Of a stretch of DNA of 64,000 bases, positions 46,201 to 57,500 are shown piece after piece. Source of the DNA: Turbatrix aceti (taxonomy: Eukaryota; Nematoda; Chromadorea; Rhabditida; Panagrolaimidae); NCBI GenBank assembly GCA_963969345.1, contig OZ017769.1:5645725-5709724 (forward strand), given 5' to 3'. A program made the position numbers and the translations under genes. Positions within the stretch are counted from its first letter, which is position 1. Every line of letters starts with the position of its first letter. The notes under the pieces are model-generated. The model had not been told where the DNA came from and did not search any database. It saw only the letters and a program-made list of their open reading frames with translations.

Positions 46201-49200
46201 TCGGATCTGCCGGGCTCTCCTGGGCGCCGCTGCTGCTGCACAAATAGGCTCGATTTGCATTTGTTAACAACTTTGGTGGGGGACTGGGGCGGTTTAGGCA
46301 GATGCGCGTGCCCTGAGTTCCGGCCGCTGCTTAAATCGTTATTTCTGAAGTTCTGCTTTTTTTCTTTTTTCTTAGAAGTTGCCCATAAATTTTCTACAAT
46401 TATCTTCTTTAAATCTTTGACTCGGGTGCCGTTTAGGGTTTTTTTGTGTAGTTTGCATCTGCAGAAGCACCGGCATGTTCCTTGCACGCATGCTATTTTC
46501 TTCTTTTTTCTTCATCCAGACAATCACGTGTGGCATTACCTGTTTAAAAAGTTTTGGAGACCACCTGTTGGCCGGCCGAGACACCGCTGCCGCGTCCAGG
46601 GGTTCACCTCTGGGTCGCAGGTAAGCAAGACTGATGCTCCTGCTCTCCGTGAGCCTGTTTGTCATTTGCCAGTGGCAATGCAAGTGCTCTCCGGTTTTTT
46701 TCCCGAGGCCGAACGCCTCTCCCAGCGGAGATAGTGATGAACTTCCTTGTTGTCAGATCTCAAGAAAGCCTCAAGCATGGCCTCCTCTTCGGGCCAACAA
46801 TGCCTGCCCCGGGTGCGCTACTTGACACTCCCTTTGTCGCTTGCTTGTCTGACTGCTCGCATGTTCTTTCCGGGACTAAAGAGCGCCGAAATTTGCTTAT
46901 CGAAGGAAACAAGAGAAGTCTGCGTCTTGTTTTTTGAGCTTCGGGTCCTGTTTACAGCCCGCTCGCGCACGTACATAACAACAAATTTCGTATGTTTATG
47001 TATTTTTGTTTTTGGCTCCTGAAATTTCGTCTGTTGTTGAAAAGGCTAGTGCGCCTGCACCTCGGCGCTGCCGCCTGGTTGCGGTCAGCCGTTTGGAATG
47101 ACCGCCTGGGGGTACACTACGGTGCAACTTGGTGCAGCAACCGCTGATGACGCAGCAAAGGCCAGGCCGTTGTTGGCAGCTTGCCGCTGGTCATTACTCA
47201 CATCAGGGATTTTCATTTGCGCTAAAATTGGCGCACTACGCCATGCAGGCTTGCCATGTGTGTTTGCGACTTTTCTGGGTGCAGATGTGCTTGCCAGACT
47301 GCTTAGGCACCCAAAAACTTGTTTTTCCAGCCAAAGAGCCAGTCAAAATGTGTTTTTTGGTGCCAAAAGTTCTGAATCTATCCAAATCAAAGATGGCACT
47401 TGACGCACGTCATTTTCGGATCACAAGATTTAATTACAGGCTCCTGCCTTCAAGGACCTGTTTCTGGCACTTGAGCTGATGTCTGCTGCATTTGAGCTGG
47501 TCTGTCCTGCCAAAAATAGCACCCTGTCGTCGTCAACACTCAGCAGCGGTAGATCATGATGCAGAGTGTTTCTAGTCGCTCGAGTGACGTCAACATAGTA
47601 TACGCGTTCGTGTGTTCGTGAGTCCCGTAAACGTATCATATTTGTTCTGCTTGCGTGCCCCACCGGAAGAAAATTGTTGGAAGCATAATTTGTCGCCTGT
47701 CTCCGGTGCCGGGGAAGTTTTGCGTTTTGCGCCGGGTGTTTATCTTTTTTTTTTCGAGATCAAATGCACGTCACGGGACTGCCGGACTGCTTTTGGCGGT
47801 CTCTCGGTCTCTAGCGGGCCCAAGTGCCGCCAAATTTGATGGGGGGGACTTTGTAAGTTTGAAACTCGGTAAATCTATTACTTTTGTGGGCCGGACGATA
47901 ATTTCCGGCTTGAAAAATTCGGTTACGTTTGTCTCATTAGTTCAACTGTGAATTATCCTTAGATACGTCTTTGTCGTCGAAGACCTGCCGTCTTTGTCCT
48001 CGTCCTCCTCGTGCCGCGTGTAATTGAATTGCCTTGTTCTAAGTTAGAACTTCTAACGGTATCAAGCGGATGAGTGGTTTGCGTGCCAAGAAACGCACGG
48101 CTTAGGACCGTTCTTTAGTTTTTTTAGAGTCCACGCGTTCTTTGGATTATGTTTTTAAAATTCCGCTTGGTTAGGTATCTTTTTATAGCGCTCTCTGCTT
48201 TGGAAGCAGATTCTGTGGCACTCGCAGGTCTCTGGGGATTCCCGACAACATCTACCCCTCATCGTTTCAAAACCCGAACCTGTCAGTTGTTTTTTCCCAG
48301 GAACAAATTGAATTAAAAGTTGGTTGTTGCGCTGTCGTCAGCGAGCTCGCGAGCTTGGCTGTCAGTCGGTGGCCTTGTGACTACCTCAGCGTGGCTCTAC
48401 GTAGTCTGGATCTTTTACGCGGGGTATTTCGGAGTTCACACAGGCCCAGGGGTTGCGGCAGTGTCAACACGCCCGGGCAAGGCTCGTTGTCTTCTTCTTT
48501 TTCGTAACCCGCAACCCGATCCGAATCCAATACAACAGCTACATACGTGTACCGTCTTCACACCCCCACTGGTTTTCACGGGACGCTGACTTTCACGTGT
48601 GGGTGTGGTGCGTGGTAGATATATCACCGGGATCGCCCTGCGTGTATGTACGGGTGTTTGATTTCTCTGGGACGGCCATTGTCTTTGTCTTTGTCTTTGA
48701 GGGTATTTTGGGCAAACTGTTCGCCCGTCGTCGGCGAGTTGGCTAAAAATAAATCAGGATAGGATTGGGATTGCTGTTTTTTGTTCTTCTTCTTCCAGTC
48801 AGAGCAGATATGTATGTCTATCCTCACATATGTGATCGAAGATCGGGCGGCGATCGATTGTGGAACAGCGTTGTCTCGCGGAACAATTGCCCTTGGCTGG
48901 CCTAGGCAGTCGTCGTCAATTTTGTGGTCAGGAAAGCAAAATTTTGTTTTCTGCAGCTCTTTTTTCACCCAATGCAGAGTTTGTTTTTTCTTTCCAGTCT
49001 TGTTAAAGCGAGATTATACTTGTCATAAAGATCTCATTTTGCGCTTGACATGGCTTTGATGCTTGTAGACATGAATCGTACTCCAGCAGCGTCTGTCAAA
49101 TTCACTTGAAAATATTTTATTTGCCCTTTTTGTTTTTGCGGAACGCGTTGAGGAACAAAAATGGCTTCATTATGGAGAGCCGTGGCAGAAGCCGCCGCAC

Positions 49201-52131
49201 CGCCTCCGGCGTGCCTTGCTTTGTCTCCCGTGTTTTGCTAATTGCGCGATTCAGGGCAGCGCTGAACTTTCTTTTGAATAGAGAGAGGTGCTTTTGAATT
49301 TGAAATTCTCCGCGGCAGCATAGGAGATTAGGTTCTCCATGACTTTTGCCGCCTTTGTTGAGTTGGGATTGTTTACAATTTTTTTTTCAAATTTTCTTTC
49401 TGCGGTGTGATTCGTATAATGCGGAGGAATAAAAAATGAGTAGGTTGATATGTATGTATATCCGGCCCGGGGCTGCCAAGTGTGGTCGACAGCAGTGCCA
49501 CCCGCTGGCCGAGCTGGCAGGCGGTCGAACGGGCGGGAAGCCGCTGCCACCTGGCGACCACGATCACGATTACGATCACGATCACGATCACGATTACGAT
49601 TACGGCTTGCTGCTGCTGTCGCCTGATTTCTGCTCACTTCCGATGTGTCATCATCTCATCCCACGGCTCATGGCAATGTTTACGTTTGTTGGTTGGCATG
49701 ATGGACTGGTGGGCAGCCCAGGCTGTCTACTGGGCTCCTCAGACGGGAGAGCACATGTCGCGCCGCCGGTCTAGGCCCTTGTCTCCTTGCTTGCGACCCT
49801 GTTTGTTTTTTCCTAGACCCCGAGACGAGACCCGAGACCAGGGAGGTTATTTTCGAACCATGTTGCGCCCTTTGCCGAAAACGGTTAATTTTGTTTTGGT
49901 TTTTGACTGCTTCTGTTTTTTTGTTGACGGCGCAAAAAACTCCGCTTTGTCGCTTCGGAGCCATGAAAACAGGCACGTCACATTTTGGGGGCCGTGTTGT
50001 CTAAAATTTTCCGATCATCTAAAAACAATGCTTTCGAGAATCCTACTGAAACAAGTTTTGTTTTTTCAGAGTCCGATCACCCAGCAGCGGTCAGACCTCG
50101 CCCCGATCACTGTCAGCCCACATGTGGATCACGCAGCAACCCGTCTCCGCCCGGTCCCAGTCCTTTCGGCACCGGGCCCGGCCTTTCGTCGAAGTCAGGC
50201 GTCACGCCAACGCCGCGGACGACGTCGTCGCATCCCACGAACGTCGTCGCAGCACGCCAACTGTCAGCAGACGGTGCAGTCTGAGTTCGCGGTGAGTCGT
50301 GGTCGTGGTCGTGGTCCCTTCGAGTGTCCCTTTCCCCTTCCGGCCTGGCAGGCAGGACGGCGTTGACAGCCGCGACGGCACTCGCGCCCTCCCGGGCACT
50401 CTTGTAAACGAATTACGCGAGAGAAGGAGAAGTGCCGTTGCCGCGAAAAGCGTCGTCATTGGCATTGTTATTCCCGGACATCGTTTGTGTTATCCAGCGA
50501 CCAAATAACTCAGCGCCTGTTTTTTATTTTCAGTTCACGAGTTGACCTACAACGCACGGACGTCTGGCCCGAGCCCCGACAAATGAGCGAGATCGAGGAA
50601 CGCTTCCTCCGTCTTCCCGACTCGGAGGATTACACCCGGGTTCGTCAGTTCAAAATCGACGCTAAGGGAGCCGTCGTCAATCGAGGCGATTCCTTCCGAC
50701 GCAAGCGAAATGCCAAATGTGAGTTTTTACCCCTGCGGCCACTGAAAACCCTAATAATCCCTCGATTTCAGCCGACAACAGTCCCTCACCCTTCCCGCAC
50801 AGCGAGAGCGACAGTCCCCGCGAGACCGAATCCCCAAGCGCGAGCGTGTGCTCCAGCTACGGCTCCAGCGCCCTGCTGAAGCCGTCACCCTCGTCCGCCG
50901 ATAACGGCAGCCACCAGCGATCGACGAGTCCTCCTCCCGATCTGCCGGAGGCGTCGACCTCGCATCCGACGTACAAGGTGCTCGTGCTCGGCCAGACGGG
51001 CGCCGGCAAGTCGTCTCTCATCTCGCAGTTCATCACGTCCGGCTACAGGGACGCCTTCGCCGAACCCGTCGAAAATGACGAAAACACCGTCGCGATAAAC
51101 ATCAGCGGCACTTTTTCCGCTGATATGACTTTTCTTGAGACCGATCCAAATGTGAGTTGTTCTTTGAGTTCTTATCGCCCGTTTTGAGTGCGTACTGGGA
51201 AGCATTTTTTTGTTTGACCTCGCTCGTTTCACGTGGCAGTGGGGAAATTAAATCAGGCGGGGAACTTTGACGTAATTGAATGCCGCTCGCGCGCAAAGTT
51301 TCATTTCAATGCACAACGCGGTTGGTTCTTCGCTCAAAAATGCAAGCTTGCACCTGTTTGTAAAAAACGCGCTGCAAAGTGAAACCCTTGTCTGTCTCGA
51401 AACGATTTTGCGAGATCGGGTTTCCCGTGCAAAGCGGACCTCTCGAAATTCCCGTTTGATCTTTAGTGTCCTGAGACGACTTGTCACGCACTTGACGCGA
51501 CAACACATGCTTGCATGCGTCCTACGAAATTTGAGAACTATCTAATTTGGATGCAAAATGACTGACATCCAAATTCTTTCAGGAATACGATGACTGGAAG
51601 CAGGAAGACGTCCAGGCCTACGTCCTCGTCTACTCCATCGACTCAAAATCCAGCTTCCGCACGGCTGTTTCTGTCGTCGAGGACATCCGCGAGGCGCGCA
51701 TCCACGCACCCATCATCCTCGCCGGCAACAAGGTCGATCTCGAGCGAAAGAGAGCCGTCGCTGCCGCCGACGTCAAAGCCGTCACCGCGCAGTACAACGT
51801 GAGCCACTTCGAAATCAGCGTCGCGCTGAACCACGACGTCGACGAGCTGCTCGTTGGTATCGTTGCCGAGATCAAGGCGTCCATCAAGACGGATGACGAG
51901 AACGTGCCCAGCGGCGAGCAGCTCTCGCCTCCGCGCCGCAACAGCGGTGCCACCGCCGGCGAGAACGACGACTTCCGGGCGGCCATCCGACGCTTCTCGC
52001 AGCGAAAGAAGAAGCAGATGGCCTCCGCCGTCGTCGATGCCGACACCAGCAAGTGCACCAAACTCTCGCCTGTCAATTTGTTCACCAAGTTCCGCGACTG
52101 GTCGGTCCGACGCGGAGCTAAGGCTACCTAG
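40240..52131 (+). CDS. RGK-family (Rad/Gem/Rem) small GTPase with long N-terminus
   Basis: RGK proteins are atypical Ras-like GTPases that inhibit voltage-gated calcium channels and act on the cytoskeleton. Proposed exons: 40240-40388, 43213-43294, 43343-43425, 50070-50291, 50534-50718, 50772-51151 and 51583-52131, 549 residues; every junction keeps phase and no stop appears. The N-terminal half is basic and Ser/Pro-rich with 14-3-3-like sites (RRRSTP, RRCSLS). The RGK-typical block RVRQFKIDAKGAVVNRGDSF is at about 214-233. The G domain has G1 GQTGAGKSS (314-322), NKVD at 416-419 and a G5-like EISVA at 444-448. The DxxG switch II motif is absent, as usual in RGKs. A basic C-terminus and SKCTKLSPVNLF resemble the membrane-binding RGK tail. 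The last three exons are near certain; the first four rest on phase and composition. Confidence 0.85.
43834..44257. mobile_element. hAT-like MITE in intron 3 of the RGK gene
   Basis: A 424-bp element. The left end TAGGGTTCGAACCCCCC is mirrored at the right end as a terminal inverted repeat of about 21 bp. It is flanked by the exact 8-bp duplication ATGGCATG (43826-43833 and 44258-44265). Eight-base duplications and a (C/T)AGGG-type terminus are marks of hAT transposons. The interior is made largely of GTCGGGGGCGGGGG repeats and their complement, strongly G-quadruplex-prone. It has no transposase, so it is non-autonomous. Confidence 0.85.
45623..45943 (-). other. Unexplained 106-codon open frame in the RGK intron
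   Basis: A minus-strand frame with a protein-like composition (LNTYLNELLNSKPAVFINQALLDESDKL) inside the 6.6-kb third RGK intron. I do not recognise it, and no splice partners are evident. It may be a gene remnant or chance. Confidence 0.2.
46552..46620 (+). other. Possible cassette exon of the RGK gene
   Basis: A 69-base segment ends in a strong donor (CGCAG followed by GTAAGC). Its length and phase would allow insertion between exons 3 and 4 without shifting the frame, adding 23 residues (GDHLLAGRDTAAASRGSPLG core). The acceptor (TTTAAAAAG) is weak, so it may be only a cryptic site. Confidence 0.25.
49561..49604. repeat. (CGATCA/CGATTA)n hexamer repeat
   Basis: About seven tandem hexamers alternating CACGAT and TACGAT in RGK intron 3. 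It creates Asp/His- or Thr/Ile-repeat frames that are not genes. Confidence 0.75.
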
Positions 52132-52329
52132 CGACAGCCCAGTCCGTGTCATTCATTCTACCCTTCCCAAAAAAGTAACAACAAACAAAATGTGTTCAAA
52201 AAGGCCCTCGTATGTCACAATACTTTTTTTTTATCGTTTCCAAAGAAACAAAGTGAATAATTAGCGTGTTGAGACCAAACGACCAAACATCAGTGCAATT
52301 ATTTTTGTAATTTTCGTTATAAGACCCGT

Positions 52330-53769
52330 CTAAGGCAGTGATTCGGAGTTTTTCGTGTTGTCTTTGGGGAGAGCCACTGCGCCGATGGCAACTGCACCTG
52401 CCTCCCGTGCTATGGATACCGCGTGGATGAGTGAGCGTTGATCGCGAATGACGTCGCCCCAGCGGAAGGTACTTCGACAACGCGGGCACTTGCCGGAAAC
52501 GGGAAACGCGAAATCAGCCCTGTCACCGTCTAATGCCGTTTCTGCGAGGCACTTGGCGTGGAAGGGCGCACCGCAGATGCCCGTGAGCTGACAGCGTACG
52601 AGATGGCTCATCTGGAAAGGCATTTTTGAAATACAGGGGATAATCGGTCGTCCGGGCACCAAAGATGGGTGAACAGTCGTTTTTTGTTCGTGAAGGAACA
52701 CGAACAGAAAAAAAATCAATTCTGTCCGTAAACAAACGCGAACAGGAAAACAAACAGAAATTTTGTTCGCAAACAAACACTGACAAAAAAACTGTTCGTG
52801 AACAAACACTAACAGAAAACTTTGTTCGCAAACGAACACAAAATAGAAAAAATCAAATTTGTTCGCAAACGAACACGAACAGAAATTTGTAAGCGAACGA
52901 ACACAAAATGGAAAAATGATATTTGTTCGCGAACGTTCGCCCACCCTTTTCCAGGCACTCACCATTGTTATGTCCCGTTTGCAGATGCCACAAGGCCGGA
53001 TCTGTGCGTAATCTTCCGATTTGCAGGAAACCTGTACAGTTGCTTTCTCGACGAGACCGTACCTCTTGAGCATGTGAGATGGCAGTGGGGTCTCAGGAGG
53101 AAATGGCAGTTCGTAGGACGGAATGAGCCATCGGAAAGTGAGCGAAAGCCGCTTCCAGGGGTCGCTGTTGAGCATGTGGCTTACGATCCGGAGCCGAAAC
53201 GCAAACGGCGTCTCGTTTCTCACTTTTTTGAGCCCCAAATCCCGGAGTCGCCGCGATCCATCCGGGTTCTGCCAGGCCCATTCGAATCTCAGACCGGAGA
53301 CGTTATTCGGAAATCCGTGCACGACGCAGACCATGTCCCAGGGCCCCCGGTTGTCGGTCTTCTTCGCGCCACCCGCGTGTTTGCCGCCGTTGTGCTGACG
53401 GATTCTGCGGTTCGGGTCAACGGTATAGCCAATGTAGCAGCGATTTTTGTACTGCGGCAGGGGAGATTTGCTCACCAGACAGTACACGCCGAAGAACTCC
53501 GGCTCGAAGGATTTGGCCCGGCGGGTGGCAGCCTGGGTAGAGGGCACCGGGTGCTGGATGGAGTCTGCACCCCCGTCGACGACAGTTTTGCTGGCGCCGA
53601 ATGAAAATCCCAAGACATCTGGGCCCTGAGTGGCGCCAGGCGAGAGCTCCAGGTTGGGGGCCGACTGGGAGGCAGGTGGAGGGGTGTCCTCGATGTCGAA
53701 GCATTCGTACGGCGGAGGCGTCCAGCTCCGCATGTCTTCGCCGTAGTTGAAGTCATCGACATCGGACAT
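52330..53769 (-). CDS. SLX1: SLX1 structure-specific endonuclease subunit
   Basis: This is the catalytic GIY-YIG subunit of the SLX1-SLX4 nuclease, which cuts branched DNA such as Holliday junctions in the nucleus. Exons are 53769-52963 and 52611-52330 (stop at 52330), 362 residues. The nuclease domain starts near residue 93: FFGVYCL, then CYIGYTVDPNRRIRQHNGG (Arg at 121-122), and the metal-binding Glu163 in RFEWAWQ. The C-terminal RING-like finger begins CGICKRDI and continues after the intron with CxxxxGxC, HxxC and CPRC. Residues 1-92 form an acidic, Pro-rich extension, while most SLX1 proteins start almost at the GIY motif. The 351-base intron is open in frame, so unspliced transcript would still read through. 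Confidence 0.93.
   Translation of the reverse strand: MSDVDDFNYGEDMRSWTPPPYECFDIEDTPPPASQSAPNLELSPGATQGPDVLGFSFGASKTVVDGGADSIQHPVPSTQAATRRAKSFEPEFFGVYCLVSKSPLPQYKNRCYIGYTVDPNRRIRQHNGGKHAGGAKKTDNRGPWDMVCVVHGFPNNVSGLRFEWAWQNPDGSRRLRDLGLKKVRNETPFAFRLRIVSHMLNSDPWKRLSLTFRWLIPSYELPFPPETPLPSHMLKRYGLVEKATVQVSCKSEDYAQIRPCGICKRDITMVSAWKRVGERSRTNIIFPFCVRSLTNFCSCSFANKFDFFYFVFVCEQSFLLVFVHEQFFCQCLFANKISVCFPVRVCLRTELIFFLFVFLHEQKTTVHPSLVPGRPIIPCISKMPFQMSHLVRCQLTGICGAPFHAKCLAETALDGDRADFAFPVSGKCPRCRSTFRWGDVIRDQRSLIHAVSIAREAGAVAIGAVALPKDNTKNSESLP
52661..52951. repeat. TTCGCGAACGAAC tandem repeat, possible hAT-like element, in the SLX1 intron
   Basis: About ten degenerate units of the type TTTGTTCGCAAACGAACACGAACAGAAA fill the intron. 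The ends (AAAGATGGGTGAACAG on the left and, reversed, AAAAGGGTGGGCGAACG on the right) resemble loose inverted ends. Flanking CGGGCACC and CAGGCACT agree at six of eight bases, as in an old 8-bp target duplication. The element would make up most of the intron and abut its donor site. Confidence 0.45.
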
Positions 53770-54505
53770 GGAGCTGAATTCAGCGCTGAAGAACGCGTTC
53801 GAGTTTTTTTTTATTGTACTTAAAAAATTTTTTATGTTTTTTTTGTTTCTAGAATCATTTTTTTGTCAAAATTGCTTGTTTTGCATAAAAAAATAAAAAT
53901 GGGCAAAAATGACAAAAATCAAAGGATTTTATCATTATTTTGATTTTTGTGAATAAAATTTCAAAAATAGAAAAATCAAACCTACGGACTTTTGAAAAAA
54001 AAATTGCGCTTGAAAATCAAAATTTATAAAAAATGCAATAAAATTTCAAATCGATGGATTTTTTCAATTTTTCTGTAAACAAAAATTTTTTTCCCCTTTT
54101 AAAAATCGTTTTAAAAAAACTAAAATTGCGCTCAATTCGTTTCTGCTTAAAATTAACATTTATAAAAAAAATTGGAAAACATCAATTTCAACGGATTTTT
54201 TTAAAATTTTTTTCTAATCGTTTTCTTATTTTTAAGGATTTAAAAATCGTTCATTAAAAAAATTTTAATTAAAAAAATTTGGGCTCAATTTTTTTTTCGT
54301 TATCGCTCATATTTTTTGAAAAAAAAATTGCTCGCTTTGATCAAATTTTTTTTTTCGCGCGTTGCATTCAATTTCCACCCGACCCTCCCCAAAGGTACGC
54401 ATGCGGACAACAGCCGATCTCGAACCTCATCACCCCGTTCATCGTCAGAGGATATTCCAGCAAATACAGGACAGTAAAAAGTAAAAATAAACCACGAGGT
54501 CATCG
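53770..54505. other. AT-rich region between SLX1 and NUP160
   Basis: Extremely A/T-rich sequence with long T-runs and no exon. It contains the SLX1 5' flank; on the minus strand two CAG acceptors (TTCTTCAG, GAATTCAG) lie within 20 bases of the SLX1 start. The NUP160 3' UTR is also here. At 736 bp it is long for an operon spacer. Confidence 0.5.
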
Positions 54506-57500
54506 TCAGATCATTAGTTCGTCGGCTTTCGTCACGTTATGGTATGTTTGAAGAAGATGGTGCACCTGGACTCTGGTGTCTGCGGAAAGTGCTTGCAGCG
54601 CAGGATCATCTGTTTTGGCTTCCGCCCGGGCAAGGAGCTGGTCGATGTTCGCGAATGGGATGTCGAGGGTCGCCTTTTCCTGCTCGTTGGTGAGCTTGAC
54701 GAACTCTTCGGCGAGGAAGTCTTTGAGGAGGTTAAACGCCATGCCTAGCCGGTCGAATTCAATCAGACAAAGCAAAAAGTCGCTAAAGTGGTGCTTCTGA
54801 AACCCGTTGCAAGTTTTTTAAAATTCTGAAGCAAGCTGCAAACGAACCTTGTAGAGCTGAATGATCCAGGGTGGTAGCGGCTTGCTGTACGTCAGCAGTT
54901 TCGTCGTCACCGTTCGCAGGGGCTTGATATTGGCCGGATTCGCCTGGAGAGCAAAGTGGAGGTAACCGTACAGGATTTTCCAGTGCATTTTCATCAGCCT
55001 AGAAAAATACGTAAAACCAAATCCATGAAAAAAAATCTTTTATAATAGAAAAAATATTTAAAAAAAGAAAAAAAATTTTAATTAAATAATTTTTTTTTAA
55101 GTCAAAAAATTTTTTTTAACTACTAAAAAACATTTTTTTATTGAATAATTTTTTTAATTGCAGAATTTTTTTTAATTTAAAAAAATTTATAAAAAATTAT
55201 ATTTTTCTTCAATTTAATTTTTTTTAATTTATTTGTAGCAAAAAAAGTGCAACTCACGGAAAAGCAGCATCGTATGCGAAGCAGCGATTGTTCGTCACCC
55301 AATCAGGAGGCGCAATGGACGGCGCAGAACGTTCCCTCTTCAGATCCGGCAAAACCTTTCCAAACTGATCCATCTGCTGATCGATCGCAAAATCGAGAGC
55401 AGCTACGGTCTGTTCTTCTTCGTGATCGATGACAACGGCGTCGTAAGTGACGTAGCCCAGCAGGTCATGGACATCCTTTTCGAGGAAGCGCAGCAGTATG
55501 TATGCCATGTCGTAGAGTTTGAAACGGATCAGCTGCGAGATGATTTCGTCCGCTTTGCGAGGAGGCTCTGAGAACGTCAGGTACTGACTGGCCAGATTCT
55601 CTCTTGCCTCAGCAAAGAGATGTTCCTTCTGAACACGGGCAAAGTCGATGACCGTCGCTCCGGGCGTCGGTCTTCGCGGATCCCGAATGTACACGGTGAA
55701 GTTGAAATAAGCTTGATTCGCGGCCTGAAAATAGGACAAAAATGGGTTTTCAAAACTTTTTTTTGTCATTTGACAACTTTTTTTTTGCGTAAAAATGCTG
55801 AAATTTTGTTCTACACAGAAAAAATCTTATTTTAATTTATATTATTTTTTAAAACTGTTCAGCAGCATAAAAAATACGATCGACACAAAAAACGCTAAAG
55901 TGTAGTTTTTTTACGTGTTTTTATTATTTTTTAGGCCCATTTTTTACCGAAATCCCATTTTTATCCCAGCTATAAACAAACCTGTGTTTGCTGATTTATT
56001 GGGGTATGCTGGAGCGCTGTCAGGCCCAGGACCCTCTGGCTCTCCTGCTCAACCGGCGGCGGTGAAGGCACTTCACCGACCAATTCAAAGGTCATTTGCT
56101 GCGTTTTTTCGTGGAGTCTCATGATTGACAGAACAGAAGCCCACGCAGCCGCCTGCTCCTTCATGCGCTGGAGTGAGGGGGCAGCAGCCGAGAGTCTCAA
56201 CGCGTAGTGAACATACAGACGAGCTGCCTCGGGATTCAGCGAGTTTGCCAGGTAGATGGCCCTCGTCGCCCGATGAACGCCGAAATCCAGAGTACTTCTG
56301 CAGCGTTCTTCGAGGATTCCAGCTGCCTTGTCGAAGAGCAGGTCAAACGAAACATTCGCAAGCTCCCGGAATCTTCCACGAGACAGCAAAACGCCGATGA
56401 ACTCATTCAGACACTGCGTCTGCTCTGTTTTCAGAGGATTGTAGACAGCCGCGGATATGGCATTGTTGTACAACTCCGCCGCCATGTAGAGTCTGTACAG
56501 CTGCGTTCGGAGCTGTCCGACGAACTGTGGATCCGCCTGGGTCTGTTTTACGTCGTTGAGAAGCTTTTCTCCGGCCTCCAGGGCGTAAGATGCGTGTCCG
56601 TTGTCCCGGAAGATTTCCATAACAATGAAGCGGAATTCGAAAAGGGAGTACACCCTGGGCTCGTCTCCGACTCGGAAGAGTCCCCTCTTCTGCCATCGAG
56701 TGAGGGCGATGTTGAGTGTCTCGTCGTCGGAGTCAAAGTTGTTCGCGACCAGTGAAAAGTCGGATCGAGCTCTGTCCGGCTGGCTGAGGAGGCAATTGGC
56801 AATTCCACGGTAAAAGTTAAGCGCGTTCGCGAGTTCTGCTTTGTACAGGTCATTTTCGCTGCAGAACTTCTAAAAAATCCACAGTAGCCTTCAAAAAAGT
56901 TTCAAAATGCGAAAAACCCACAGAAAGTGCTTCGGCGTAGCCCTTATCAGCCAGGAAATGAGGCAACAGAAGATTCGTGGACTCCGGCCAGAGGCTGATG
57001 AGCGCGCCTTCCGTCACCTCCCTCACAAACGAGCAAAACTCGCTGGCAGAAGGCGCGATGACCGAAAGACTGGAACTCGAAGAGCCGGAATCCGTATCGT
57101 CGCCGTCGTTGGCAGCAGAAAGGTCAATTTTGCGAACCAGGTCTTTGCCGTGCTGGAAGAACGCCTGGCAGATGGTGACACGATGACAGCCACCGTACTG
57201 CTGCTGTGGCGTCTGTGCCGAGGTCCGCTTCGTCAGGCGGAAGGACAGCGTGCGCCAGAGCGCGTGGTAGTTGCTCCAGAGGTTGTTGATCGTCGATCCG
57301 TGAATATCGGCAGCTGCTTTGATGGAAGCGTATTTGATGTCCTTAAATGAACCCGTAGAACCCCTTTGTAGGCCCGTCCTACTCACGTTCGGCTGCTGAG
57401 AGCGCTCGATGAGGTGGTTGAGAAGTTTGGCAAAAAAGAAGCGTCGCAGAAGAATTCGTCGGAACACGACGGAAAGAAGTCCGGTTGAAAACGATGATGA

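Noticed and set aside
49482..50366. 294-codon plus frame across the fourth RGK exon
   Set aside because: Wrong frame relative to the downstream RGK exon: joining it leads to a stop before ATG 50583. The other frame joins cleanly. It begins in hexamer-repeat DNA.
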